Below, piece by piece: positions 1 through 11,520 of a DNA stretch of 64,000 nucleotides. The notes below the pieces were generated by a model. It made no database searches, was not told where the DNA came from, and saw only the letters and a program-made list of their open reading frames with translations. Origin of the DNA: Sindora glabra (taxonomy: Eukaryota; Streptophyta; Magnoliopsida; Fabales; Fabaceae). Every line of letters begins with the position of its first letter. The first letter of the stretch is position 1. A program made the position numbers and the translations under genes. The DNA is taken from positions 84,833,343 to 84,897,342 of the forward strand of contig CM035229.1 of NCBI GenBank assembly GCA_020226215.1. Reading direction: 5' to 3'.

Positions 1-1220
1 ATTTTAATTATATTTGTATCATTATGAAATTCATCCAGTAAGAATTTTATTAGAATTCATTTTATTTGACCAAAAAAATATTTTTTTATAAAAGTTTTAT
101 CCTCTTTCTAGCATTATACTTATCATAATATCATCAAAATCTATTTTTTAATTAAATTTCATATATTTTTAATGCATTTCAAATAAAAAATTAATTTATA
201 AATAAATTGAAATCATTATTTTTTATAAAGTATCCAAATAATAGAGTTTATTTGTAAATGAATTAAAATTATTTCAATTGAAATGAAATAAAATCAATTT
301 TAAAAAACTTATATGCCAAACGATGCATTAATATGTACTTTGAAATAAATATGTTTGGATGTGGCAATGAAAAATAAAGCCGTAAAAAATAAAATACTTC
401 TAAATTAAGAAAGTGTTGAACATGTGTTTAAGCGCGTTGAAGAGACTAATAAAGAAAATAAAAAAAGGATCAAAATTAATCGGGGAACTGGGTCATGTTT
501 ATTATTAGTTCTGTCTATAGTTTAGGTTGCAGCGTTGTGTAAAGAGGATTGGGTAATTACTTCATTTCATTTGACAAAATAAGATGTGTTATTCTTCTAT
601 CTGTGTGTTTTTCTCAATGAAGTTAATTTAACTAATCTTCATTTACTGCAAAAATATTCCATTTTATAATATAATACTCAAAATTGAGTAGGCATATTCA
701 GGATCTTTAATTAGCCAAACTCCATACTAAAACCTAAAAAAGCGAAAAAGCAGAGGAAGGAAATCAGATAAGATGATCACATTGCACATAACAAGATGCC
801 CTAAAAGTGCCGAATATTGTAGTAAGAAAGCAACACTGGCCCAAGAAGGGCAGGTTGATTTTTGAAGATAGCAGGCCGGCCCATCACGCCTAATCCTTTA
901 ATTGGGACCTTGAACAGCGTTAAAATCTATCTATGGCGAAATTGAGGAGAGAAAACAAAAGTACAACTAAAGCCCTATGGCTCATAACGGCCGAAGAGAG
1001 GGGGTTTTAACGGGCCAACGACAACACACTAAGCGTCTAAGCCTAATGGCTAATTAATGACTACATATATACACCAGAAGGTGGAAACTAGTGCAGTATG
1101 TAACTGATTCCACCTCTTTTTTGAATTAATGATCCAATTCTCAATGCAGAAGAAGGCAGAGAGCCTTCCAAAAACATCCAAGGTCATTTGAATCAAAGCT
1201 TCTGGCCTATCTTCAAGTAA
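1..1220. other. 3' flank of the CBP60 gene, no gene seen
   Basis: The first ~660 bases are AT-rich with no open frame of interest. Bases ~660-1220 are more complex and probably include the 3' UTR of the minus-strand CBP60 gene, whose stop codon is at 1221-1223. I could not place a polyadenylation site with confidence. Confidence 0.5.
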
Positions 1221-4200
1221 CTAATTCCACCTTGGAACGCCATCTATGACGGAGCCGGAAGGTTTTATATCGCCGTCTGACTGTGAGTCCGTGAAGCTAT
1301 AGGCAATGCCATTGAGATTGACAAAGGATGGTGCGGACTCGTAAGTTTGAATGCCATAACCGCCTACCTCCACACATTTATCACCATAGTACTCATCCTC
1401 CTGCTGCTCATATGTCACCATCGATGCCTGCTGGTTGTTTTGATATTGCTCCACAGTTTCACCTTTTCATATGTATATTGACGTCAGAAACCGCCATTTA
1501 TGTTTCCTTTAGGTTGGAATTAAAGAAAAGACCATGTATGAGCGTACGTACCTTGTGTCAATAAGGCAATCTTATCATTCAGAACGGCATCAATTTCCTC
1601 CAGGCTATTCCATTTCATATATGCTTCTCTCAACAGTTTCTCTGTATAGCTCTGAAAATGTTGCGAAAAACACGTATTAATATTGGTTAGTGGATTGAAA
1701 ACCAACAATTGGAATGTTGATGAGGAAAATTGTGGGATGAATTTTGGTACCCTGTTCATATTTTTGAGCTCTCTTCCGGGAAATATCTGACCATTGATTT
1801 CAGCTTCGATTAATTGGCAGATGGGACTCAGAAGGACTGCAAAATGAGGTCCGCGGTACCTGTAAAGCTTACTGCCCATGTTACAAGTCTTTGCATGCTT
1901 AATTGTCGCTTCCCACATTTTCTCCGACATCCCAACTCCTAAAATCTGAAAACACAGAGGGAAAATTGAGATTTCATTGTAACTGAAAATTTAGCTGCGT
2001 GTTTGTGTATGTATAAACAAATATACCTTTCTAAGCCTGGGAGGTTCAACGACGGACAACTTGAGAAAGTCTTGGACGGTGTTAATCCCTTCAGCAGAGA
2101 GCTTTTTGTGGAAAGCCCCATCTTTGCCGATCTTCTCGAGCCGCCAAACTTCGTCATTTAACATTGGTGGATGGTGCTTCTTGTACACTAAAATTCATTG
2201 CAAAATAACATACACCAAGTTAATAGAAGGAATCTGAAACCATTAATTGCCTAAAATAGCAAATATTAAAGGAGAGATGAAGACAAAAAACAAATCTGGA
2301 ATGCACATCAATTGGTTTGTGGGACCGTAAGCATTTGACTTACGTTCACTTTCCAGGTCATGTTCAAATAAAATGCAAAAGGTAAATTAATATATCACTA
2401 AAGGCACTGTTTGTTTTATTAAAGATAATTTTTATTGAGAAATTTCATTTTCTTATAAATAAATAAAGGTGTATCACGTATTTATATATCTGGTAAATAA
2501 AAAAACTAATTTTTAAAATTATAATAGTGAAAAAATATTTTTTTTAAAAAAAAGAAGAAATTATCTTTCATTATATTTATTTTATTTAATATTAGATATA
2601 CTAATTATTTTTTATCATTGTGATAGTGCATGAAGATGACTCAAGCGAAGTTATGGAAAGTACCCTATCTCCCTCTCAAATTAAATTTTTCGTCAAAAGC
2701 AGAAGCATTCACCACAACTTTTCAAAGACCATCGTGCCCCGCGGCCTAATGCTAAAAAGTTACTTTCTCCGAGGCTTTGTTTGGTAGGAGAGAAAGTAAA
2801 TAGGAGAGAAGAGAAATTTTCTACTTTTTTCTTTTTTCTTGTTTGATAGAAAAGAAAAGAGGAGAGAAAGAAAATAAAAAAATGAAATAAGTGGTTATTA
2901 TCTTCTTAAATTTTATAATTCTGTTATTTTTTCTTTCTCAATTTTCCTCCAATTCAAATTTTAAAAATTTCTCTTCTTCCCCTCTTTTCACTCCAACCAA
3001 ACAAAGGCTAAATGCTTCTTTTGGCAGGCCTATCATGCGAATGAATTAAAATATGGCGAGTCCTCGTCTATTTTGCCATAGTTCTGTCACAAATATTAAA
3101 AAATTGAAACTAAATCATCTCTTTTTTTTTTAACACATTAAAATAATCTTGTTCATTAGCAGTTCTGATCACTATAAAACAACTTGACTCAAGACAACCT
3201 TTCCTTCTCATTAGTAGTACTTATCATCAACAACCTATATATAATAAATATAATAATAGTAAAAAAAGGACACTTGCACACCAACAACCTAGTCTTCACC
3301 TTATTTTTAACAATGAACTTGTTGAATATGTCCAACGGTCAAATCTTCAGCAATATTTGCAAGAACAAATAGGATCTCCAGGACTATGCGATATTTAATC
3401 AAGAATAATTAATTATATACGACACTAGCCAGAATCTAATCCTAGACAATTATATATAATTGCAAATCGCAGGAAATAGTTGGAAGCAAGTTACTGAATT
3501 TGATACAATTATATTGCAAGGAAATTTGATAAATAAAACTTACATTCTCCACGGTGATCCTTGACAACAAATGCCTCGGTCATGGCTTCGCGAATCCGGA
3601 CAGATTGGTTACTCCCAGGAGCCACACGAACGGCAACCCTGAACTTCCTGCTTCGAATCCAACTGGAGTTGTCCGTAAACTCGATGTCCCCAGTTGGTGC
3701 AATTCCATCCCTCATAGTCAGATTCAACTCTCCGGTCAGCAGCGGTCGCTTTCCACTTCTCTCTTTCACTATATGGTTGTTGAATTCCTCGCTCGTCCAC
3801 GACTCGTTATCGCCGGCCGGAAAATCTCCGTCTAGGACAACAATTTCAAGCTTGATCGGGTGAGGGAGACTAGTAGGAACCGTTCGATCACCGTTCTTGT
3901 CAACGAGAATGATCTGGATGGGATTGCCCTCCATGTCTAGAATCCTGCTACCCGTGAATATTGGAAGACAAAGCCTATTGTTGAAAGTTAGTTGCAAGCT
4001 GGACGGCTGCTCCACTGCTTGGATTCTCAAAGAAGGAGACCTTGTAAAAGAGCGTGGACAACAACGTTTCATAGCACATTCTAATTCTTCGTTCACCTTC
4101 ACAAATTTCAAGAATATTGGTGTAAGAATATTTTTCATATATTGGTAGGGAAGAGTTTTAAATCTGTAATTTTCAGTGGGGTACTATTGAAGTCCCTCAC

Positions 4201-4643
4201 TATTGAGTAATTACAGCTAATGAAATATTTTTATCAAATGAACACGTAAACAACTCTAATGAATTTTTTAACTAGCGGTAATCAAACTATCTTCATTTTT
4301 AGGGTATAATAGAGAAGGCCAAGTTGCATACATACGTATAAAAACAAAACTAACCTAAACAATTTGCTTAAATATATAATTACTTACCACTCGTCTAAGG
4401 AGGGGCTCCAAGGCTGAGAAAAGGTTTTGCAAGTTTTTTACCATAACCACTTCTCCTATGACCCTGCAAGGAAGAATAAATGGAAAGCATAAGTATTTGA
4501 AATTGATGAAGATCAAATTGAATGAATTTGACAAAATTAGCCACATACGAAGCAAAGGAAGGTCTAGCAGTTTTCATCCTCTTGTCGCTTGGCTTATCAG
4601 GGTTGTCTTGATCATAATCATCCAAAAATCGCTTCGCTGCCAT
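1221..4643 (-). CDS. SARD1: CBP60-family transcription factor, SARD1-like
   Basis: Seven exons on the minus strand: 4643-4549, 4463-4388, 4096-3544, 2187-2027, 1945-1751, 1651-1552, 1462-1221. All introns are GT-AG and the phases close to 473 aa. ATG 4643 is the first in-frame ATG. The product is a plant-specific CALMODULIN-BINDING PROTEIN 60 factor. Family members SARD1 and CBP60g bind promoters such as ICS1 and drive salicylic-acid synthesis and systemic acquired resistance. Seen here: a short acidic/basic N-terminus with an NLS-like DKRMK at 20-24, a helical LEPLLRRVV segment near 50-58, and the central CBP60 domain at about 75-380, including GKRPLL, FTDNSSWIRSRKFR, YKKHHPPMLNDEVWRLEKIG (243-262) and GAFHKKL. 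The tail after 394 is acidic and divergent. Length is close to SARD1 (~450 aa) and shorter than most CBP60a-f. The SARD1 call rests on remembered similarity; another CBP60 subgroup is possible. Calmodulin binding cannot be judged from sequence. Confidence 0.9.
2772..3010. mobile_element. MITE in CBP60 intron 3
   Basis: A ~240-bp non-coding element has imperfect terminal inverted repeats. The left end at 2772-2797 begins AGGCTTTGTTTGGT and the right end at ~2984-3010 reads, in reverse complement, AGCCTTTGTTTGGTTGGAG. The interior is purine-rich on the left and pyrimidine-rich on the right, so the whole could fold back. No target duplication is obvious and the superfamily is unassigned. It lies inside the 1356-bp third intron of the CBP60 gene. 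Confidence 0.6.
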
Positions 4644-4730
4644 TACTACTTTTCCTGAAGCAATCAGAGAGACTTTGGGCAATTTGCACAGAGAGGTGAG
4701 GAGCTGGACGGCAGTAACAGCTTAGTTTGC

Positions 4731-4737
4731 TTTTATA
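4731..4737 (-). promoter_or_regulatory. TATA box of the CBP60 gene
   Basis: The minus strand reads GTATAAAAGC here, a good plant TATA box about 90 nt upstream of the ATG at 4643. Transcription would be expected to start near 4705, giving a short 5' UTR of roughly 60 nt. Confidence 0.65.
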
Positions 4738-4860
4738 CTGACCAAAAAACCATTTAAAAGAAGCACAGAAGCTTCTTGGAATGACGGAGGAAATAGCCAA
4801 GCAGCTGCAGCTAGCACGACGTTGCGGCCGGCCTAGGGGCGTACATATGATGAAACGACT

Positions 4861-4887
4861 TTGACGTCAACAGCAGCCTAAAGTCAA
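4861..4887. promoter_or_regulatory. W-box / TGA-type palindrome upstream of CBP60
   Basis: TTGACGTCAA at 4861-4870 is a perfect 10-bp palindrome. It holds a bZIP/TGA core (TGACGTCA) and two head-to-head WRKY W-box cores (TTGAC). A third W-box core (AGTCAA) lies at 4882-4887. The cluster sits about 120-150 nt upstream of the TATA box. SARD1 and CBP60g are known targets of TGA1/TGA4 and WRKY factors, so the sites fit the gene; that they act here is inference. Confidence 0.55.
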
Positions 4888-4930
4888 CCCATTCCTCTCT
4901 AAATAGGAGAAAGGGTAATCTTGTACAGAA

Positions 4931-5483
4931 CATGAAGTGCTTTTAATTTTAAAATAGGTGAATTAAAATTAAAAAATAAATTTTAATATATTAAATATAA
5001 TTCATTAATAAAAATATTCAATCGTTACACGTTGCATAATAAAAAAAAAATCTCTGAATTGTAACCATAATAATTTTTAATATTTTAATGATTGTAAAAG
5101 ATAATTGATAAATTTAAGTTTCGTAAAATTAATGTATAAATAATAATTAGTATTTTTTTAATGTGTAAGAATTAGGACTAAAACATATGTATATATTTTC
5201 GCACAGGCCAGGATAATTTTACAACTCAAATTATTAGGAAGTGAATTTTTTTATAAATTATTTTTTTAATTTCAAAATAAGCAATTCAAATAAAAAGTAA
5301 TTTATCGGTAAAACTCTCAATCTTATGAAAACTTGAACTCCGAATAAAATTATTCCTCAACTAAACCATTATAACATATTTTTTTAGCTATGATTAAATA
5401 TTATTCGTGGTTGGCTTGTTTAATTAGTAGGAGAGGAGGGCATTGTTGAAAAGCTTGAAGTTCCTTCATTGATTGGCATCGAG
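4931..5483. other. AT-rich intergenic spacer
   Basis: Low-complexity AT-rich sequence upstream of the CBP60 promoter. No open frame, RNA gene or element end was recognised. Confidence 0.5.
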
Positions 5484-5710
5484 TAATTAGGGTACCGACG
5501 AGTGCGTAAATCAACTGATACGAAGTTGTTCTAACTTAACTAAATATTTCAAGTTCGAGTTCCTAGGAATGCAATTGCGTTAAAACGTGGAAGGGAGAGT
5601 TTTGCTGCCTAATGTGATCTCTACCCGACTCAAATCCAGATTAGTCAGTGCCAAATATGATGTCCAGATACCGAATGGTTATATACAAAAAAAATTCTGT
5701 TAATTAGGGT
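5484..5710 (+). mobile_element. tRNA-derived SINE with 10-bp target duplication
   Basis: A ~207-bp body (5494-5700) lies between two copies of TAATTAGGGT, at 5484-5493 and 5701-5710. It has a degenerate Pol III A box (TAAATCAACTGAT, ~5507-5519) and a good B box (AGTTCGAGTTCC, 5552-5563). It then has a tRNA-unrelated region with the ACCCGACTC and CCAGATACCGAATGG motifs that I recall from dicot SINEs, and an A-rich tail at ~5688-5695. All hallmarks of a SINE are present. The B box is the one place in this gap that could be mistaken for a tRNA gene. Confidence 0.85.
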
Positions 5711-5798
5711 GCCATCAACATAAGTGTTGGAGCCACATATATATCTCATAAATTTTTTATTTATTTAAAAAAGCTATGTGTAAATTATTTTATTTAAA

Positions 5799-6515
5799 CT
5801 AGGTATCACCCCCATGCATTACACGAATAAATATTTATTTTAATAGTATGATCTTATAATTATATATTAATTATTTATAAATCATATTAGATAAAAATAT
5901 GATTAATATATAGTTGATGGTTTTAAGAAATAAAGTTATTTTTTCATTAATTTTGCTTAACTTTAAATAGGTAATTGATTTTAAATTCAAATATTATATT
6001 AATTAGATATCATTTTTTAATATAATTATTATCATTAATGTTAATATTTAATAACATAATTTATGATAAGAATAATTTTTTTATAATAATAATATATTTT
6101 TTATTTACTGCATTACAACATAAAATAAACTTTTGAAAGTTGTAATTTTATATTATGGATAAATATATATTTTAATAATATAATATTATAATTATATATT
6201 AATTACTTATAAAAATAATTAGTTAAAAAATTTATTAATATATAGACAACAACTCTAAAAAAATTATCTCTCCACTCATTTTGTTCAACATTTAAGTAGG
6301 TAATTAATTTTAAATTTATTTTATCAAAAAATTAATTTTAAATTCAAATGTTGCATTAATTAGATATCATTTTTAAGATAATTATTATTAATATTAATAT
6401 TTAATAACATAATTTATTATAAGAATAAATTTTTGTAACAATATAATATATTTTTTATTTATCATTTTATAACATAAAATAAAATTTTGAAAGTAATAAT
6501 TTCATATTGCAAATA
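5799..6515 (-). mobile_element. Helitron-like 3' end with duplicated interior
   Basis: On the minus strand a GTG..ATGCATGGG-type subterminal motif is followed by CTAG (5799-5802) and then a host T, the pattern of a Helitron 3' end. The same motif ends two other elements, at 24000 and 25406. The adjoining sequence holds two diverged direct copies about 332 bp apart (5827-6158 and 6159 to ~6515). The 5' end (TC) was not located, so the right boundary is only the end of the second copy. Confidence 0.45.
5827..6515. repeat. Two-copy tandem duplication, ~332-bp period
   Basis: The block starting at 5827 (ATAAATATTTATTTTAATAG) recurs with substitutions and small indels from 6159. The shared order of motifs includes AATTATATATTAATTA, TTAATTAGATATCATTTT, TTTAATAACATAATTTAT and ACATAAAATAAA. 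AT-rich and non-coding. Confidence 0.7.
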
Positions 6516-7059
6516 ACTCATTAAAATTCATAAATTATAACATACATATTGACTAAAATTTAATATTTTAATATAAAATATTTTATTTTTTTAATTCATA
6601 TGGAAAAGAGAATAGTTTTTGGCTAAAAAATACCAATGATCAACTCATATTTATTATATTCTAAAAGATGTATTATAATAAAATTTTTTAGAATATAATA
6701 AAAAATATAAAATAGTAAACAAATAAAAAATGTGCAGTATATATTGAATCTTTAGAAGAAGAATTAATCTATACCTCTTAGTCGAAGTTTAAAAAAAATA
6801 CGCTAATGGCTTAGAAGAGAAAAAAAAAAGATAAGAGAAATAATATATTTATTCAAATACATAATACAAAAAAGGAAATAATTAATTAGATTATGAAATA
6901 AAAAAATAAATTTACAATTACTATAGTAAAAATTTACCGAATAAAGATGAATTATTAAGATATTTAATGATAAATATCATTAGACAGATAGATGTAAGTT
7001 GAATTATTTATTTATTTATAAAGTAAAAGATGATTTTATCAAATGAAGAAAAAAAATAT
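6516..7059. other. AT-rich spacer
   Basis: Very AT-rich with short homopurine runs. No gene, RNA or defined element end seen. Confidence 0.5.
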
Positions 7060-7604
7060 ATTATAAATAGAGTTGTACATAGGTCAGACAATCCGCCAAG
7101 CTCAATAGGTCTAACCTAAAAAAATATAAAGTTTGGATTTTTTTTGACTCGATAGGCTTGTTGAACTTTTTTTAATAACCTGATTATTAATTGGGTTGGG
7201 ATAAAAATAAATGGACTAATTTGACCCAACTTAGTCCAATTGGATCATATTATTTTATTTTTAATAATATAATTATATATTAAAAATTAATTTTATATCT
7301 AATTAATTTTAATATAAAAAATTACTTTTATATAATTAAATATTTTATATATTTAAATTTTATATTATCTTTTTAAATATATATTTTTTATTTTAAAATT
7401 TTAATTTTTAATAAAAAATAAAAAAATTATTTTGTTGGAGCTATTAGGCTGGGTTTTCAGGCCATAAAATTAAAAAATAGGGCTGGACTATGTTAAACTT
7501 TTTAAAAAATTAAATGGCCTAAGCTAAAAATTTTATACAATTTGACCCATTAAGCATGGCTCAAAATCTATCTAACCTAATTCATGTATACCTTTAATTA
7601 TAAA
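7060..7604. mobile_element. hAT-type MITE with 8-bp target duplication
   Basis: An element at 7068-7596 (529 bp) is bounded by ATTATAAA at 7060-7067 and 7597-7604. Its left end TAGAGTTGTACATAGG and right end (reverse complement TAAAGGTATACATGAATT) are degenerate inverted repeats of the common plant TAGAGGTGTRCATG type. The interior holds the GGGTTGGG / GACCCAACTT and GGGCTGG stretches usual for this family. An 8-bp duplication with TAG-starting ends is the hAT signature. There is no transposase, so it is non-autonomous. Confidence 0.7.
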
Positions 7605-8899
7605 TGAAATTTTACAAATTTTAAATTGAATATTAAATGAGATAAAGATAAGAATAAAAAATTTCTAATCAAATCAAATAAGTATAAAAAATAGAAAAAC
7701 TTCATATAAAATTAGATGAAGATAAAAATAAAATAATTTTAAAATTTTAAAATAAAAATATTGTATTTATTAATTTAATATTTTTATACAAATCTAAGAT
7801 TATAATCTCCTCCTTTTATAATTTCGTCCAAAATCATATTTTTCCTATTAAATAGTGTGAAATAGTTAAAAAAATTTATCTAATGAAATAAACTATATAA
7901 ATTATATGAAAAATGTATGCTTTTACAATTTTATATATCAAGAATTTATTAAGTTAATAAAAACTAATTAAGATACTAAATTTTTTTGAAAAGTAGAAAT
8001 CCATTAAAATAAACATTGATAATAAAAAAAAGATAATTAAATTGTAATAACAATAATATAAAAAATAAGTGAAAGAAATTATAAAAAAAATTACATAATA
8101 GAAATTTTAGATTGAGTAATTGTAAAGAATCAAAAATAGTAAAATAAAATACTTACAAATATTTAGAATGAAAATAAAAATTCTCATCTTAAAGAAGACG
8201 ATGGCTTTAAAGTGACTAAAAGCAAAAAGAGAAAAGAAATAAAATTTAAATATAATTTGAAAAACTTTCTATAAGAATAAAATAACTAAGTAATTATAAA
8301 TTTATAGATATTGAAGATGAAAATAAAAATTCTCATATTAAATAAAAATGATGATTTTGAAGTGAGACTAAAAAAATAAAAATGTAATATGAAAATATTT
8401 TTATAAGAATAAAATAAATAATTAATTGTGAATTCTAGTAATAGATAGAGATTTAAATTTAAATTTTTATTAAAAATTAATTTAAATTTTTATTAAAAAT
8501 TAATTTAATATTATAAAAATAAATATTTTTTATTTTATAATTTATCTTTTAGATGAAGAAGAAATGATAAATTAAATTTTTATTAAAAATTGATAAATTA
8601 GAATGTGATAAATTATAAAAATAACACTTGTCATAATAAAAAAATAAAAAAATATCATAACTAATATATAATACCAACTTTTACTTTTAGACTCGTGCGA
8701 TATATAGGTTTTTATTCTTTTTTAAGATAAGAATATTAAATATACAAATAAAGTTATAAAAATATTAAATCTAATTTATTATGTTTATTTTTTAATTATT
8801 ATATATTCAAATTAAAAATTAAAAAAATTTAAAATGTGATATAAGAGTTAAAATATATAATATATAATAAAATAATTCAATAAAATTATATCTTTAATT
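7605..8899. other. AT-rich spacer with decayed repeats
   Basis: Two diverged direct copies of a ~130-bp block sit at about 8157-8300 and 8305-8440, both containing ATGAAAATAAAAATTCTCAT and ATAAGAATAAAATAA. The stretch 8440-8690 is related to 11640-11830 on the far side of the solo LTR, so the two are copies of one dispersed family. No coding potential seen. Confidence 0.55.
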
Positions 8900-9875
8900 A
8901 TTTATGTCATAACTTTAACCTGATCGTGAGCATGGAACCCCTCTTCAATTTTCACTAACCTATTCCTAATTAAATATCTTGATTCATAATAACAAATGTC
9001 ATACATTTATAGAGGATTTAACATTTTAGAAAGAAAACATTTAATGAGATTTCTATAAGAAAAGGAGAAGTTAGGCATGCTTATAATCCTCCCAAATTGA
9101 AGATAAGCAAGCATAATTAACTCAATAAGAATTAGTTTCACATTCCCTCTATCTAATTCTATGACAAACAAGAGGTTCAAAATATTTTGTACATGAATTT
9201 ATGCTATCAAAATATTATCAACAAATTCTCATGAACTTTAGCTCTGAATAGGTGGAGGTATAGCCTTAATCTAGGAATCTATAAAATAAAATATAAAGGA
9301 ATGAGTCCAGAGCTCAATAAATGAATAATCTATAACAATAATAACATTTCATTCTTACTTACCCACCAACTTATCCTCTTTTAATCATTCATATCACATT
9401 TAATCATATAAGTAAACAAGAGCCATTAACACTGAGATTAACACAGTCATTTCATTTTCAATATATCATATAATAATATTCGCGATTGATTATACTCAAA
9501 ATCATATTTCATTTGAATTGATAAATAGCAAATAAAACACATTTATCCTCTTTTTGTCTCCTAAGCTAACCTCATACCCTACTCGTCTATTTCCATCCTT
9601 ATTCCTTTCGAACTAACCTTATACCCTACCTGCCTCATTATTGAAAATTTCTCATCCAGTATTCAAAACATTGCCCCCATCACGTTTCTCACTTTTAATG
9701 CTACTCATGGTAAGATTCACAAATGCAATTTAAATATTAAAGCTCAAGCTCTATCTAATATATATATAATTTAATTTTAGTATGCATCACAATATTTATC
9801 AACATCATTATGCCTCCTAGTATAGTTACAAATATTCACACATATCATAGTACTCAATTTGTAAAGCAATTCTCA

Positions 9876-9953
<78 letters not shown>

Positions 9954-11520
9954 TATTCCATAAGTAATACAATAAGTTCATTATATCATATATTATATCA
10001 CATAACTTCTACTTTCTCATGTCATGATTATCCAGCCCATGTAATCAACTTACACTTATCATGAACCATACTATCTTTAGTTTTTAGTGACCAAATACTT
10101 ATATTTGTTCAATTAAAGGTTATGAAAGCATGATACAGATGGGGTATGTGTTATTATATGGTCATCTTAATTATGACCTTTGAGTGGTCTCCTATGAATA
10201 ACTTAAAAATTATAAATATAATATCTATGAAACTTATTTCATATGAAAATAAACTTAATTAACTTTTCATAGACTGGCTATTTGCCTAAATCAGCTAAGT
10301 TTTAAAATGGTTACACTTTTTTGAAAATAAATGCAAAAAGCAAAAATGCCATTTTTTGAAATCTTAAGGTTTTTTTTACCTTTGTCCATTTTTTTATGAT
10401 ATCTTAAAATATATACAAGATTTTGATTTGAAACTAATTCCATTTGAAAGTAGAATTAATTACCTTTAAAATGATAGGTAATTTGTTTAAAAAAAATATA
10501 AGATGAAGGAGTTATGCCTTTTTAAAGCTAACATAAAATTTTACAGTCAATGAATTAATTCATCCATCCAAATTTTGCCTCTAAATCCTCAAAATCGATT
10601 GGTTACTCAATTTTTAGGCCCAATTTCACTTCTGCACCTTTAAAATTGATTTACACATGAAAATCTCAATTTTTTTGTGAATTTTTCACTATGCAACTGA
10701 CCTAAAACACCTCATAAACACATAAATGCATATCAAACCTAAATATAATCATCAATACACTTATTTAACATTTCATTCCACCATTTCCTTCATTTATTTC
10801 TTCAACCATATGAAAATAACCTAGATTCAAGCAAAATTACATAAAAACCTATATTTTATCAGTATCATCATAAAATCTCAAAATCCATAGGTTTAGTTAA
10901 ATTATCCACTCACCTTATATGGAAGAGGATGTTAGAAGGTTAGTTTGATAATTTTTCAGCACTAATCATACCAAAATTCGTGGATTCTATAGTTAGGGCT
11001 CAAAATGTTCTATAAAATGAAATAAACTTCAAATCTTTCATTAATCAAGAAGAAATGGGAGGGATTCTTAATGAAAATATTATTCTTACCTTGATTAGAG
11101 GAAAAAATCAATAAGATTTGAAGTCTTCTTATTTAATTAAGGAAATAGTGGGAGAAATTTTTGCAGAGAGATGGAAAAGTTGGAGGAATGAGGAGAAATG
11201 AAGGGAATATAAGGTTTAGGGTTGAAATGGAAAAAATAAGGTCCCAAGGGCAATTTTGAAAAAATGTTCTTGAATCTTTTCTATACTCACATACTCACTT
11301 ATAATAGTATATAACTTCATACCTCAAGATTTTAATAAACTTTTTCCATCAAAATTTCATCTAGATCATATTCCCACATTCTTACTTTTATTAATTCCAT
11401 TTTATTCTATAATTTATACATAAAATTTTTAATTCATTTAAATTTATTGGTTGCTTTAACTATTTTTTCTCATATAAAAAATTTTAATTTATTAATAATT
11501 AAGGAGGGTGTAATAATTTA
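8900..11520 (-). mobile_element. Solo LTR, Ty3/gypsy type, with 5-bp target duplication
   Basis: A 2611-bp unit (8905-11515) begins TGTCATAACT and ends GGAGGGTGTAATA on the plus strand. Read on the minus strand it starts like plant gypsy LTRs (TRTTACACCC) and ends GTTATGACA. ATTTA at 8900-8904 is repeated at 11516-11520 exactly at the boundaries. No internal region, primer-binding site or polypurine tract adjoins either end, which indicates a solo LTR. A large TA microsatellite lies inside. The leading TG (minus sense) has become TA. Confidence 0.65.
9877..9950. repeat. TA dinucleotide microsatellite
   Basis: About 74 bp of near-perfect (TA)n with two C interruptions, inside the solo LTR. 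Open frames read through it are artefacts. Confidence 0.95.

Noticed and set aside
1520..1930. Uninterrupted 136-codon reading across CBP60 exons 5 and 6
   Set aside because: The middle 33 codons break family similarity and have GT..AG borders, so they are treated as an intron; retention is kept as a finding.
5552..5563. Pol III B box suggesting a tRNA gene
   Set aside because: No cloverleaf can be drawn, and flanking duplications plus an A-rich tail show it is the promoter of a SINE.
9810..10064. 84-codon plus-strand open frame
   Set aside because: It is created by a TA microsatellite (Tyr-Ile repeats) inside an LTR; not a gene.
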